A stretch of DNA of 64,000 nt. Origin: Flavobacterium luteum (GTDB lineage: Bacteria; Bacteroidota; Bacteroidia; Flavobacteriales; Flavobacteriaceae). Below the pieces are notes generated by a model. It was not told where the DNA came from and searched no databases. It saw only the letters and a list, made by a program, of their open reading frames with translations. Shown here piece after piece: positions 45,786-56,215 of the stretch. The stretch covers positions 744,001 through 808,000 of the forward strand of contig NZ_WAEM01000001.1 in assembly GCF_008806775.1 (NCBI RefSeq), written 5' to 3'. Both the position numbers and the translations under genes were made by a program. Position 1 is the first letter of the stretch. Each line of letters begins with the position of its first letter.

Positions 45786-45793
45786 TATTTTTG
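45786..45793 (+). promoter_or_regulatory. -7 element of the choice-of-anchor L protein gene
   Basis: TATTTTTG, 89 bases upstream of the ATG at 45883, with the operator-like repeat centred about 31 bases upstream of it. Confidence 0.5.
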
Positions 45794-45882
45794 GATTTTA
45801 GTAAATATAAACATTTATTAATTTAAATATATTTTAAAATATTCCTGAAAGCTCTTGTTTTAAGCTATACAAACAGATTTAA

Positions 45883-48800
45883 ATGACAAATAGGATACTA
45901 TATATTATACTTTTTTTATTTACGTTCAATTGTTTTTCACAAGCAATAGTTGTAGATGAGACCACTTATTCAGTTCCTGAATTAGTTTCTAAAATTTTAG
46001 TAAATTCAAAATGTTTACAAGCAACAAAAATTACATCTAGTACAGGTACAAAATATGGAGCTGGTAATGGTATTGGTTATTTTGAAACTACAAATCCCGA
46101 TTTCCCTATAAAAAAAGGAGTAATACTAAGTACTGGAAGCGTAAAAAATGCTCCAGGTCCTAATACTACTATTCAAAGTGATGGAAATAGTTCTTGGCTG
46201 GGAGATACTGATTTAGATAACACCATGGCTGCTGCTGGAGTTCCTTTGGTCTCTACAAATGCTACAATTTTAGAATTTGATTTTGTACCAATTTCTACAA
46301 AATTTAGTTTTGATTTCTTATTTGCTTCAGAGGAATATGGAAATTTTCAATGTGAATTTGGTGATGCTTTTGCGTATTTATTAACCAATACTGTTACCAA
46401 TGTAACAACTAATTTAGCTGTTGTGCCTTCAACAGTTGACCCAATTTCAGTTGTTACTATTCGAAATAACGCCTATCTTGGTACTTGTCCATCAGTAAAT
46501 GAAAATTTTTTTGATAATTACTACGGAGGAGCTTTAGCAGCTGGAGCGGCAACAAATTTTGAAGGCAATACCGTAAAAATGACAGCATCTGCAGTATTGG
46601 TACCAAATGTAAAATATCACATAAAATTAGTAATTGCTGATAGGTCTAACTACGAAAATGATTCTGCCATATTTCTTTCCTCACAAACGTTTAACTTGAG
46701 TGAAAATGTTTTAGGTCCAGATTATACAATAGACAATAACAAAGCGATTTGTATTGGCGATTTTGCTGAAGATTTAACTACTGGATTAGATCCTTTGTTT
46801 TATTCATTTGTTTGGAAAAAAAACGGAATTGTGATTCCAGGACAAACTGGTCCAAATTTGACAGGAATTACAGGAGGAAACTATAGTGTAATTTACACAA
46901 ATTTTAAAAATATTTGTGAACCTATAACAGACAATATTTTTGTAGAGACCTATCCCGCCGTCTTAGCATCAAACCCATTAGACATTTATAAATGTAATAT
47001 AGGATCACCTACTTATAGTTATGATATATCTTCAAATACCCCAAAAATGTTAGTAGGATCAGGAAGTCCTTTGGTGCCTATACAAATTTCGTATCATATA
47101 TCGTTAGCTGATGCTAATAGTGGATCTAGCCCCTTATCTAGTCCTTATGATAGTCCTGACAATGTGACGATTTATGCTAGAATAGTAAATCAAACCACAG
47201 GCTGCCATATTGTTAAAACATTTAAATTATTAACATCAACAGGAACTATTGCTAATAAACCAAAAGATTTAACAGAATGTTCACTAACAGGAATTGCTCC
47301 TTTTAATTTAGCTTCCAATTTATCATTGATATTAAATGGACAGTCTCCATTATTAAATATTGTTAGTTTTCATAGTAGTCAAAGTGACGCTGATAACGAT
47401 TTAAGCCCATTACCAACAAACTATGCCTCTAGTGGAGGAACGGTTTACGTAAGAGTAGAAAATAGAGATGATCCTACTTGTTACTCTACTACAAGTTTCG
47501 AATTATTTGTATCTTTAGTTCAGCCATTAGATGTATTACCGCCAGTTTTTGTCTGCGGCTCTTATACATTGCCTAAATTAGTAAATGGTTTTTATTTCGA
47601 AGGCACCAAGGGAACTTTGAGACAATTTTTTGAAGGGGACATTATTACTCCTCTTACTATTCCTAGTTTAAAGAATATTGTCACTATTTTTATCTTTGAT
47701 CCTTTGTCACCTTGTATCCCTCTGAAGGAAAATAGCCTTATTATTACTTTTGTAGATATTCCATTAATAACTCCAAAAAATCAAATTGTTTGTGATAATG
47801 AAGGTTATGCTCTTCCTGGTTTAACTTATGGAAATTACTATTCTCTGCCTAACGGAACTGGAGATGTACTTACAGGTGTAATTAAAACACCACAAACAAT
47901 ATACACTTATTTCCAGTCTCTAACCGATCCAACTTGTATTACCTCAGGAGTTTTTAAAGTTGACACTATAGTTTCCCCAATATTACCAGAATTTGCTAAT
48001 ACATATGACTGCCTGTCCTATAAATTACCTCCTTTAAGTGTTGGAAAATATTTTAATGCTTTAGGAAGTGAACTTTTACCAGGTACCGCAATAACTGCAG
48101 ACGAAACCATTACTGTTGAAGCCAAAACAAATACTAAACCAATTTGTACAGACACTAAATCTTTTAAAGTATTTATTGGCACTTTTCCCTATCCTAAAGA
48201 CCCCAAAGATTGCGTAAAATTTAAGCTTCCTGATTTACCTGTAGGCACCTATCATACTGCTCCTAACGGATTGGGTGATATAGTACCTTTTGGAACTGAA
48301 ATAAATGTAACCACATCATTATATGTATACGTCCCTGCAGATGCTAACTCGAATTGTCCATCATTTGATGAAAAAATTACAATTACAATAGAATTACCCC
48401 CTTTATCAAACCCAAATGATGTTTCTAAAGCTTATTGTGATTCATACACGCTATTGCCATTAACCAATGGTAATTATTTTAAAGGTAGTGATGGTAGTGG
48501 TAAACCATTATTTGCAGGTGATGATATAAAAAAAACAACGCCTCTTTATATTTATATTAGTGACGGAAATAAATGTAAAAATGAAATACCATTCACAATT
48601 ACCATTAATCCTAACGCAAAAGTTGATAATAGAGCCAGTCTCGATTTTTGTGGAGGCGTAAACTATCCATTAACTCCAATGTCTGTAGGTTCTGTTGGAA
48701 ATTATTATAAGGGTCCTCTAGGAACAGGTGGTAAACTTTTAGCCGGAGATGTTATTACTAAAACCAAAACGATATACATATATGGAACTACAACTACAGT

Positions 48801-50094
48801 ACCGCCTTGTCCTGTAGAAAATTATTTTACTCTAACTTTTACTCCTAGAGTAGACATATCAGCAGATATTAGCGTTTGTGAAAATTATATATTACCAGTG
48901 CTTACAGAAGGTGAATATTATACACTACCTAGTGGTCAAGGAACAAAACTTATTGCTGGAGACATTATAGACACTAATCAAACTATTTATATTTATAATG
49001 AATATCCTAACAGAAAAGAAATTTGTACCGATGAGAGCAGTTTTACAGTAACTATTACTAGACCCATAGTAAATAATACTACCCCAACCAATAAAATTTA
49101 TTGCGATGAAGATGGCGTTAACGATGGTTCGATATTGATTGATTCAACTACGTTAAAAGAGGATATTCTTATAGGACAGCCTGAACCCTCTGCTAATTAT
49201 AACATAAAGTATTATAATACAGTAGCTGATGCTATTATTGATAAAAATCCTATTACAACAGTAAAAACCCAAGATGTTTATTATAAAATAAATAATGTAC
49301 TCACACCCAATTGCTTCAGCATCGTAAATAAAATAGGCATAACCATTAATAAAATTCCTCTTCCTGATCCGAATGAAGGTTTAATATGTGTTAATATTAG
49401 CAACACAGTAGTCATTAATAGTGGTTTACCAATTGCCCCAGAAAATGTTTTTGAATGGTTTAACAACGATGCTAATGACTTAATGCCTTCAGAAACTAGT
49501 AACGAAATTACTGTTTCAGTACCTGACATCTATGCAGTAAAAGTAACCAATACACTCACAACCTGTTCTTCTCAAAAAATAGCTGTAACAGTGGTTCGTT
49601 CTAGTCCACCTCTAAATATTGAATTAACAACAACGTCATTGGCCTTTGATGAAAACCAAGTCGTTACAGTTCTTAATCCTGGAGGAGAAGGAGATTATGA
49701 ATACCAATTGGATTCTGGCCCTTTTCAAAGCAGTCCGGTTTTTGAAGGGATAAAACCAGGTATTCACGATATTACTGTAAGAGATAAAAACGGATGTGGA
49801 TTAAAAAAAAGTGAGACGTTTTCTATAATTAATTATTTAAAATATTTTACTCCAAACGCAGACGGTTACAACGACACTTGGAACATTATTGGATTAAAAG
49901 ACCCTGAGGCTTCAATTAGTATTTTTGATCGTCATGGTAAATTAATAAAGCAAATTAGTCCTATTGGGACTGGTTGGGATGGAAATTATAATAATAAACC
50001 GTTGCCATCTAGTGATTATTGGTTTAAAGTTACCTATTTCGATGATTTAAGGAATAAAAAAGAATTTCAAGCTCATTTTTCTCTAAAAAGATAA
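45883..50094 (+). CDS. T9SS surface protein with choice-of-anchor L and gliding C-terminal domain
   Basis: 1403 residues. Signal peptide to about residue 20 (NCFSQ). The N-terminal choice-of-anchor L domain (about 20-275) contains FDFLFASEEYGNFQCEFGDAF. A series of degenerate ~90-residue modules follows, each with a pattern like LPxLxxGxYYxxPxGxGxxLxAGDxI and TIYIY (for example near residues 735, 960, 1000). The last ~90 residues (FTPNADGYNDTWNIIGL...ISIFDRHGKLI) form the gliding-motility C-terminal (type B) domain that directs T9SS export and cell-surface attachment. Likely an adhesin or surface structural protein. Confidence 0.87.
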   Translation: MTNRILYIILFLFTFNCFSQAIVVDETTYSVPELVSKILVNSKCLQATKITSSTGTKYGAGNGIGYFETTNPDFPIKKGVILSTGSVKNAPGPNTTIQSDGNSSWLGDTDLDNTMAAAGVPLVSTNATILEFDFVPISTKFSFDFLFASEEYGNFQCEFGDAFAYLLTNTVTNVTTNLAVVPSTVDPISVVTIRNNAYLGTCPSVNENFFDNYYGGALAAGAATNFEGNTVKMTASAVLVPNVKYHIKLVIADRSNYENDSAIFLSSQTFNLSENVLGPDYTIDNNKAICIGDFAEDLTTGLDPLFYSFVWKKNGIVIPGQTGPNLTGITGGNYSVIYTNFKNICEPITDNIFVETYPAVLASNPLDIYKCNIGSPTYSYDISSNTPKMLVGSGSPLVPIQISYHISLADANSGSSPLSSPYDSPDNVTIYARIVNQTTGCHIVKTFKLLTSTGTIANKPKDLTECSLTGIAPFNLASNLSLILNGQSPLLNIVSFHSSQSDADNDLSPLPTNYASSGGTVYVRVENRDDPTCYSTTSFELFVSLVQPLDVLPPVFVCGSYTLPKLVNGFYFEGTKGTLRQFFEGDIITPLTIPSLKNIVTIFIFDPLSPCIPLKENSLIITFVDIPLITPKNQIVCDNEGYALPGLTYGNYYSLPNGTGDVLTGVIKTPQTIYTYFQSLTDPTCITSGVFKVDTIVSPILPEFANTYDCLSYKLPPLSVGKYFNALGSELLPGTAITADETITVEAKTNTKPICTDTKSFKVFIGTFPYPKDPKDCVKFKLPDLPVGTYHTAPNGLGDIVPFGTEINVTTSLYVYVPADANSNCPSFDEKITITIELPPLSNPNDVSKAYCDSYTLLPLTNGNYFKGSDGSGKPLFAGDDIKKTTPLYIYISDGNKCKNEIPFTITINPNAKVDNRASLDFCGGVNYPLTPMSVGSVGNYYKGPLGTGGKLLAGDVITKTKTIYIYGTTTTVPPCPVENYFTLTFTPRVDISADISVCENYILPVLTEGEYYTLPSGQGTKLIAGDIIDTNQTIYIYNEYPNRKEICTDESSFTVTITRPIVNNTTPTNKIYCDEDGVNDGSILIDSTTLKEDILIGQPEPSANYNIKYYNTVADAIIDKNPITTVKTQDVYYKINNVLTPNCFSIVNKIGITINKIPLPDPNEGLICVNISNTVVINSGLPIAPENVFEWFNNDANDLMPSETSNEITVSVPDIYAVKVTNTLTTCSSQKIAVTVVRSSPPLNIELTTTSLAFDENQVVTVLNPGGEGDYEYQLDSGPFQSSPVFEGIKPGIHDITVRDKNGCGLKKSETFSIINYLKYFTPNADGYNDTWNIIGLKDPEASISIFDRHGKLIKQISPIGTGWDGNYNNKPLPSSDYWFKVTYFDDLRNKKEFQAHFSLKR

Positions 50095-50118
50095 TTATTC
50101 TAGAAAATCAAAAAGCTT

Positions 50119-51306
50119 TTGAATTTTACACTTCTACATATTGAAATACAGGAATTCATAACTGTAAATCTTGAAAAAAGCATTTCTACATTAGCCTTGC
50201 AAAAGAATCCATTTCCAGAAGTAAATTGGATAACACTATTAGAACAAATTATTGCCAAAAAGAAAGCCAAACAAAAACTGCCTACTTGGTTTCAATCAAA
50301 ATTTATTTTATATCCTAGTAAAATAGCCATAGAACAAACGTCATCTGAGAAAACGGCTCTCTATAAATCATCATTAGTTTCAGGTGATAGTCTTATAGAT
50401 TTAACTGGTGGTTTTGGTGTAGATGATTATTATTTTTCTAAAAAAGTGCAATCGGTTATACATTGTGAAATTAATATGGAATTGTCTGAAATTGTTGCCC
50501 ATAATTTCGAAAAATTAAATGTAAAAAACATTTACTGCTATGAAGGTAATAGTCAAGATATATTACTCAAACAAAATAAAGAATTCGATTGGATTTATAT
50601 AGATCCTTCTAGACGAAATGATGAAAAAGGCAAGGTATTCATGCTAAAAGATTGCTTGCCAAATGTTCCAGATTTATTAGATTTTTATTTTGAATATTCA
50701 AATAATGTATTGATAAAAACAGCTCCAATTTTAGATATTTCTGCTGGATTATCAGAATTAAAAAATGTAAAAGCTATTCATATCATTGCAGTTGATAATG
50801 AGGTAAAAGAACTGCTTTGGGAATTGAGTAAAGATTACCAAGGTGAAATTTTAATTCAGACAGCAAACATTGAAAAATCGAGAATTTCAAAATTTGATTT
50901 TTATTTAAACGTAAATAAAAAACTACCTACTTTTAGTTTACCAAAAAAATATCTTTTTGAACCCAATAGTGCTATTATGAAATCAGGTGGATTTGATGAA
51001 GTAAGTTCAAAATATAAAATTGATAAGTTACATCAACATTCCCATCTTTATACTTCAGATAAACTAATAGATTTTCCAGGAAGAATTTTTGAAATTGAAA
51101 ACACAATTCCATATTCAAAAGTAATGATGAAAAAGGAATTTGAAAATCAGAATGCGAACATAACGACAAGAAATTTTCCGGAAAGTGTAGAAAATATTCG
51201 AAAAAAATGGAAAATTAAAGACGGAGGAAATCGGTATTGTTTTTTTACAACCGATATAAATAATGCTAAAATAGTTTTAATTTGCACTAAAATAAAAGTA
51301 TCATGA
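50119..51306 (+). CDS. THUMP-like SAM methyltransferase
   Basis: 395 residues from the TTG at 50119 (no ATG before the conserved region; a weak start). The SAM-binding region is LIDLTGGFGVDDYYF (about 95-109) and the catalytic/binding motif is FDWIYIDPSRRNDEKGKVFML. Families with this PG_1098-like arrangement carry a THUMP-like region for RNA contacts, so an rRNA or tRNA methyltransferase is expected. Target unknown. It overlaps the next gene by 4 bases (ATGA). Confidence 0.78.
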   Translation: MNFTLLHIEIQEFITVNLEKSISTLALQKNPFPEVNWITLLEQIIAKKKAKQKLPTWFQSKFILYPSKIAIEQTSSEKTALYKSSLVSGDSLIDLTGGFGVDDYYFSKKVQSVIHCEINMELSEIVAHNFEKLNVKNIYCYEGNSQDILLKQNKEFDWIYIDPSRRNDEKGKVFMLKDCLPNVPDLLDFYFEYSNNVLIKTAPILDISAGLSELKNVKAIHIIAVDNEVKELLWELSKDYQGEILIQTANIEKSRISKFDFYLNVNKKLPTFSLPKKYLFEPNSAIMKSGGFDEVSSKYKIDKLHQHSHLYTSDKLIDFPGRIFEIENTIPYSKVMMKKEFENQNANITTRNFPESVENIRKKWKIKDGGNRYCFFTTDINNAKIVLICTKIKVS

Positions 51307-51869
51307 AACATATTGTATTTACAATTATTATCTTATTAAATTTGAATATTTATGGTCAAAAACCATGCGAAATAAGTACTGATGTTACTGATTCGATAGG
51401 GAAATATAAATCGACAAAAGAGTATCTTGTGTATGAAAAAAATTTCAACGAAAAATCAAGTTTTATTTTTGCTTCATTCGTTTTAACAGATAAAATTCCA
51501 ATATTAAATTTACAGTTCATAGAAAAAAGTAAAGAATTTATCAAAGCAAAATGTTTTGATAGTAACTCTAAATTGTATTTACAATTAATGAACAGTAAAA
51601 TAATTACACTATCTCATACCAGTCAGGAAAGTTGTGGCACGTTATTAAGAGATGCTAAAGGATTTGACAACAGAATATTAACAGGGTATTTTTTAATTAA
51701 AAAAGAAAATTTTGTAGATCTTAAAAATTCTCCCGTTTCCTTTATTCGAATAAAATACAGCACAGAAAATGAAGATTATATTTTTAAGAAAGAATTAAAA
51801 TCAGAATTAAACGCGACGGTATCAGAACCGGAGAGTTTTTTTATAAATTACTTACACTGCATCGAATAA
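51303..51869 (+). CDS. Secreted protein, unknown function
   Basis: 188 residues with a signal peptide (residues 1-18, ending NIYGQ). The mature part has four cysteines (KPCEIS, KCFDSN, SCGTLL, LHCIE) and a plausible all-beta pattern. No family recognised. ATGA overlap with the methyltransferase means translational coupling. Confidence 0.6.
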   Translation: MKHIVFTIIILLNLNIYGQKPCEISTDVTDSIGKYKSTKEYLVYEKNFNEKSSFIFASFVLTDKIPILNLQFIEKSKEFIKAKCFDSNSKLYLQLMNSKIITLSHTSQESCGTLLRDAKGFDNRILTGYFLIKKENFVDLKNSPVSFIRIKYSTENEDYIFKKELKSELNATVSEPESFFINYLHCIE

Positions 51870-51872
51870 ATA

Positions 51873-52616
51873 TTAATCGCAAATCCATTTAAAATTAGAT
51901 AAGTTATCTTTTTTTGCGTTTTTTAAATTATAATGCCACCATTCACTATCAAAAATTCTAAAATTGGCACGAATCATTCCATTTTTTAGTAATTTCCTAT
52001 TATTTTTTACTTCCTCAGAAAGATTTTCAAATTCATGACTTGATTCTATTCCAAAAAAATCAAAAGGAGTTCCCATATCCAATTCTTTTCCATTACTATC
52101 AACCAAAGTAATATCTACCGCTCCTCCTCTATTGTGTATGGATCCTTTTTTAGGATTAGCTACATAATCAGGATTTGAAATTATACTCCACATTTTTTTC
52201 TGAACATCTAGAGGTCTGTAACAGTCAAAAAGCTTAATATGATAACCTTTATTCATAAAACGTTCATTTGCTTTAAGTAATGCCTTTATAGTTCTTAATC
52301 TCAAATAGCATTCAGAACAATCATAAACTTTAATTTTTAAAAAATTATCATTAGTGGCATATTTCATATCATAAAAAAAATCAGAACTGTAGTCTTTTAA
52401 ATTTACAAAAGAAGTATCCGCAATGGATTCAAATAGTTTGGGAGTTAATTCTTGACTATTAACAATTTCTATATTAGATTCTGTAGCTTCTTTCTTTTCA
52501 AAAGGATAGATAATCGTATTGATAATTTCGGTTTTTGGATTTTTTTTTGTGTGTATAGAACAAGAAAACAATACAAAAGCCAAAAACAAGGAAAGAAACA
52601 AGAATGATTTATTCAT
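51873..52616 (-). CDS. VanX-like D-Ala-D-Ala dipeptidase, lipoprotein
   Basis: 247 residues. N-terminal lipobox LFSC (residues 16-19). The peptidase M15D domain shows CYRPLDVQKKMW, IHNRGGAVDITLV (SxHxxGxAxD zinc ligands) and SEWWHYNL (Glu and His). It cleaves D-Ala-D-Ala dipeptides in the periplasm; in Gram-negatives this is normally peptidoglycan recycling rather than vancomycin resistance, as no VanA/VanH partners are here. Convergent with 51303. Confidence 0.87.
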   Translation of the reverse strand: MNKSFLFLSLFLAFVLFSCSIHTKKNPKTEIINTIIYPFEKKEATESNIEIVNSQELTPKLFESIADTSFVNLKDYSSDFFYDMKYATNDNFLKIKVYDCSECYLRLRTIKALLKANERFMNKGYHIKLFDCYRPLDVQKKMWSIISNPDYVANPKKGSIHNRGGAVDITLVDSNGKELDMGTPFDFFGIESSHEFENLSEEVKNNRKLLKNGMIRANFRIFDSEWWHYNLKNAKKDNLSNFKWICD

Positions 52617-52757
52617 AAAAATAGGGTTTAATATGCAAATTAAATAAAAATAAGAGATAAAATAATTTTTAATTCAATTTAGAAATTACATTGTTCAATA
52701 TTGTTCAATATTATTTAATAATTAACTATTTAAAATATAAAATATAAAACTTTAAAC

Positions 52758-52765
52758 TAAATTTG
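52758..52765 (+). promoter_or_regulatory. -7 element of the DUF4397 protein gene
   Basis: TAAATTTG, 25 bases upstream of the ATG. A short direct repeat TTGTTCAATA lies upstream (about 52690-52710). Confidence 0.45.
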
Positions 52766-52790
52766 CACTTTGAAATTATAACAACTCAGC

Positions 52791-55700
52791 ATGAAAAATT
52801 TAATTCATTTATTAAGCACTTATTTCATATTATTATTTACAAATTTAATTTTTTCCCAAACTGCACCAGTACAAATAATTCACAATTCAGCAGATTTAAC
52901 ATTAAACACAGTAGACATTTATCTAGATGGCACTATTCTAATAGATGATCTAGCTTTTAGATCAGCTACGCCTTTTCTAGATTTACCAGCTGGAAATTTA
53001 ATTAGCATTGGCATAGCACCTGGAAATAGCACTTCTAGTTCTGAAAGCTTTTTTAATATATCAACCACATTAGATACTAATGAAACTTACATCATGGTTG
53101 GAAATGGAATTGTAAGTGCATCTGGGTATTCTCCAAATGAACCTTTTGCCTTATCTATTTTTCCACAAGGCAGAAAAATTGCAACAAATCCCCTGAATAC
53201 CGATGTGCTTTTTTGCCATGGGGGAACTGACACTGGTTCTGTAGATATTGTAAATACTACTGTTCTACCAATAAGTAAATTTATAAATAATCTTTCATAT
53301 ACAAGCTTCAACTCTAACTATTTAGATCTTACTACATCAAACTATACTATTGACGTAACCGATGTTTCAGGAAATAGAGTTGTTAGATCATATGATTTCT
53401 TTTTAGAACGGTTAAATCTTCAAGGACAAGCTATAACAGTTGTTTCGAACGGATTTTTAAATCGTTCGCAAAATAGTAATGGTGCTTCTTATGGGTTATG
53501 GATTGCACTTGCAAGTGGGGGAAGTTTGATAGAATTAGTACAATCAAATTATGCCAGAGTACAAATTTTACATAACTCAGCTGACTTAAGCATTGCAACT
53601 GTTGATTTGTATGTAAACAATAAACTTGTAAAAGATAATTTTGCATTTAGATCATCAACGCCTTACCTTGATTTAGATGCTAGTGTTCCTGTTAGAATAG
53701 ATATAGCTCCATCTAATAGTACTTCTAGCGCAGAAAGTATTTATAATTTTACTACAACATTTACAATAGGAGAAACCTATATTCTTGTTGCAAATGGTGT
53801 TTTAAGTACTACTGGGTATTCCCCAAGCATACCTTTAAATTTCTCTGTATTTAATAAAGGCAGAGAGACTTCTTTTGATTCTATTAATACTGATATACTT
53901 ATTTATCATGGTGCGACTGACGCTCCTACTATTGACATTGTTGAAACAGACGTTCCACTTGGCACTTTAGCAAATGATATTTCTTATTCATCATTTTCTT
54001 CTGATTACATTGAATTACCAACTGCAGACTATGCAATTGATGTTAGAGCGGCTAACGGCAATACTGTTCTAAAAACATACTCTGGTGCTTTACAAACTTT
54101 AGGTTTAAACGGAGCTTCATTAACAATTGTAGCGAGTGGTTTTTTAAATCCAACACAGAATAGTGATTGTCCAGAATTTGGATTGTGGGTAGCTGGAGTA
54201 TTTGGTGGTGATATGATTCCTTTACAATTGTACGTGCCAACACCTAAAGCTCGAGTACAAATCATTCATAATTCAGCCGATGCAGCCAATAGGTTTGTTG
54301 ACGTGTATCTTAATGGACAAATTTTAATAAATGATTTCAATTTTAGAACCGCATCAAAGTTCATAAATATACCCGCAGAAACTCCAATAACAATTTCAGT
54401 TGCACCTTCTTCAAGCACCTCAGATTCTGAAAGTTTTTATACGTTTACAGAAACTTTAACTAATAATAAAAAATACATAATTGTTGCCAATGGTAATACA
54501 AGTACAAGCGGCTATACTCCTAATCAACCCTTTGGTTTTTCTATTTTTGATCAAGGTAGAGAAATCGCCTCAAATACAGGTAATACCGATATTCTTGTGA
54601 ATCACGGTGCAACAGATGCTCCTATAGTTGATATCGTAGAAACAAGTGTTCCTGCTGGCACTATTGTAGACAACATATCTTATAATTCATTTAATTCAAA
54701 TTACTTAGAACTACCAACAGAAGACTTTACGCTAAACGTTACAGATACTAATGGAACAACAGTTCTTAAAACATACTTAGCACTTTTTGAATCTTTTAAT
54801 TTTAGTGGAAAAGCATTAACAATTGTAGCTAGTGGATTTTTAGACCCTTCACAAAATAATAATGGACCTGAATTTGGATTGTGGGTAGCAACATCATTAG
54901 GCGGAAATATGATTCCACTTCAGCTAAAAGAACAAATATTCACATCTCGTGTACAAATTATCCATAATTCTCCTGATGCTGCCAATGCTTTAGTTGACGT
55001 ATATCTTAATGGAGAGATTTTATTAGATGATTTTAAATTTAGAACAGCAACCGAATTTATGGATGTACCAGCAGAAACAACAATAACTATTTCAATAGCG
55101 CCGTCTACAAGTACTTCTGATACTGAAAGTTTTTACACATTTACTGAAACTTTAGCTTCTGATAAAACATACGTTATGGTAGCTAATGGAATTACAAGCA
55201 CAACTGGTTATACTCCTAACCAACCTTTTGGCTTATCTATTTTTGATCAAGGTAGAGAAATTGCCTCAAATACAGGTAATACCGATATTCTTATAAGTCA
55301 TGGTGCAACAGACGCTCCTATTGTTGATATCATAGAAACAAGCATTCCTGCTGGCACCATAGTTGATGATATATCTTACAACTCATTTAATTCGAATTAT
55401 TTAGAACTGTCTACTGCTAATTATGTTTTAGATGTAAGAGATATTACAGGAATAAATATTATAGCGAGTTATTCTGCTCCATTGGCAACTTTGAATCTTC
55501 AAGGACAAGCATTAACAGTAGTGGCAAGTGGCTTTATAGATTCATTACAAAATAGTAGTGGCTCTCCATTTGGATTATGGGCAGCGTTAGCATCAGGAGG
55601 CGATTTGATAGAATTAGAAAATGCAAACCTTAAAACGGAGGGATTTTCGAATAATATGTTTACTATTTTTCCAAATCCTGTTTCGAGTATTTTAAATATT

Positions 55701-55886
55701 TCTATTCCTAAAGATAAAAAAATCTATGGGACAAGGATTGTTGATGCTACTGGTAGAACTATCAAAAACGATACTTTAGTAAAAAATAATTCAATAGACA
55801 TTTCGAATTTATCAAATGGAATATACATGTTAAGTATAGAAATTGATGGAGGAAATTACAATAAAAAATTTATAGTTAGAAAGTAA
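52791..55886 (+). CDS. T9SS surface protein with four DUF4397 repeats
   Basis: 1031 residues. Signal peptide to about residue 23 (LIFSQ). Four DUF4397 repeats begin near residues 27, 257, 489 and 721 (period 230-232), each starting (R/P)VQI(I/L)HNSxD and carrying FRxxxxFxDxPA and an FGLW(V/A)A end. Repeats 3 and 4 are very similar also at DNA level, including a long identical stretch around 54570 and 55266, so they are recently duplicated. The C-terminal FTIFPNPVSSILNI...NGIYMLSIE domain is the T9SS type A sorting signal. Probable surface adhesin or matrix protein. Confidence 0.9.
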   Translation: MKNLIHLLSTYFILLFTNLIFSQTAPVQIIHNSADLTLNTVDIYLDGTILIDDLAFRSATPFLDLPAGNLISIGIAPGNSTSSSESFFNISTTLDTNETYIMVGNGIVSASGYSPNEPFALSIFPQGRKIATNPLNTDVLFCHGGTDTGSVDIVNTTVLPISKFINNLSYTSFNSNYLDLTTSNYTIDVTDVSGNRVVRSYDFFLERLNLQGQAITVVSNGFLNRSQNSNGASYGLWIALASGGSLIELVQSNYARVQILHNSADLSIATVDLYVNNKLVKDNFAFRSSTPYLDLDASVPVRIDIAPSNSTSSAESIYNFTTTFTIGETYILVANGVLSTTGYSPSIPLNFSVFNKGRETSFDSINTDILIYHGATDAPTIDIVETDVPLGTLANDISYSSFSSDYIELPTADYAIDVRAANGNTVLKTYSGALQTLGLNGASLTIVASGFLNPTQNSDCPEFGLWVAGVFGGDMIPLQLYVPTPKARVQIIHNSADAANRFVDVYLNGQILINDFNFRTASKFINIPAETPITISVAPSSSTSDSESFYTFTETLTNNKKYIIVANGNTSTSGYTPNQPFGFSIFDQGREIASNTGNTDILVNHGATDAPIVDIVETSVPAGTIVDNISYNSFNSNYLELPTEDFTLNVTDTNGTTVLKTYLALFESFNFSGKALTIVASGFLDPSQNNNGPEFGLWVATSLGGNMIPLQLKEQIFTSRVQIIHNSPDAANALVDVYLNGEILLDDFKFRTATEFMDVPAETTITISIAPSTSTSDTESFYTFTETLASDKTYVMVANGITSTTGYTPNQPFGLSIFDQGREIASNTGNTDILISHGATDAPIVDIIETSIPAGTIVDDISYNSFNSNYLELSTANYVLDVRDITGINIIASYSAPLATLNLQGQALTVVASGFIDSLQNSSGSPFGLWAALASGGDLIELENANLKTEGFSNNMFTIFPNPVSSILNISIPKDKKIYGTRIVDATGRTIKNDTLVKNNSIDISNLSNGIYMLSIEIDGGNYNKKFIVRK

Positions 55887-56215
55887 TAGATATATAAGTA
55901 TCTTGATAAATACTATTTAAATTTTTTTCGTATTATGACTTCCTCTGAGTCTCCCCTTTAAATTTAATTCGTGCCGAAACATTGAAATTGGGACAAATAG
56001 GAGAATCTTTAAAACTTTTTCAAGATTTATAAATAAATATGGAAAAATAAGTTATTTACTGAATTTTGGATTTATTGATATAAATTTATTTGGTTTATTA
56101 TACTTCAAATAATTATAGCCAACGGTTTGATTATAATCTTTTTTAATACTAAGGTACTTAAACATTATTAACTCAAAATTAATTCCGAAATTTATAAGAC
56201 AGAAAACTGCCATAA
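55887..56215. other. Gap before the Crp/Fnr gene; no gene
   Basis: 329 bases. I see no protein-coding frame with a start codon, only a 27-codon open stretch (55949-56029) without a start that might be a remnant. No clear hairpin terminator for the DUF4397 gene is seen. The last 60 bases presumably hold the Crp/Fnr promoter. Confidence 0.4.

Larger units (their letters stand above)
45490..45882. other. 393-base intergenic region with operator-like palindrome
   Basis: No gene. It contains a -7 candidate at 45645-45652 (TATTTTTG), the inverted repeat TATCACTGTTATTAGTGATA (45745-45764) and a second -7 element at 45786-45793 (TATTTTTG) before the ATG at 45883. Confidence 0.6.

Noticed and set aside
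51873..52616. Vancomycin resistance operon
   Set aside because: Only a VanX-like dipeptidase is present, as a lipoprotein, with no VanA, VanH or VanRS; in Gram-negatives this is normally cell-wall recycling.
52763..52948. Frame of 61 codons at the start of the DUF4397 gene
   Set aside because: Out of frame with the signal peptide and conserved repeat; a shadow.
55949..56032. 27-codon open stretch ending LGQIGESLKLFQDL before the Crp/Fnr gene
   Set aside because: Reads like a protein end but has no start codon and no recognisable family; may be a remnant, not enough to call a gene.
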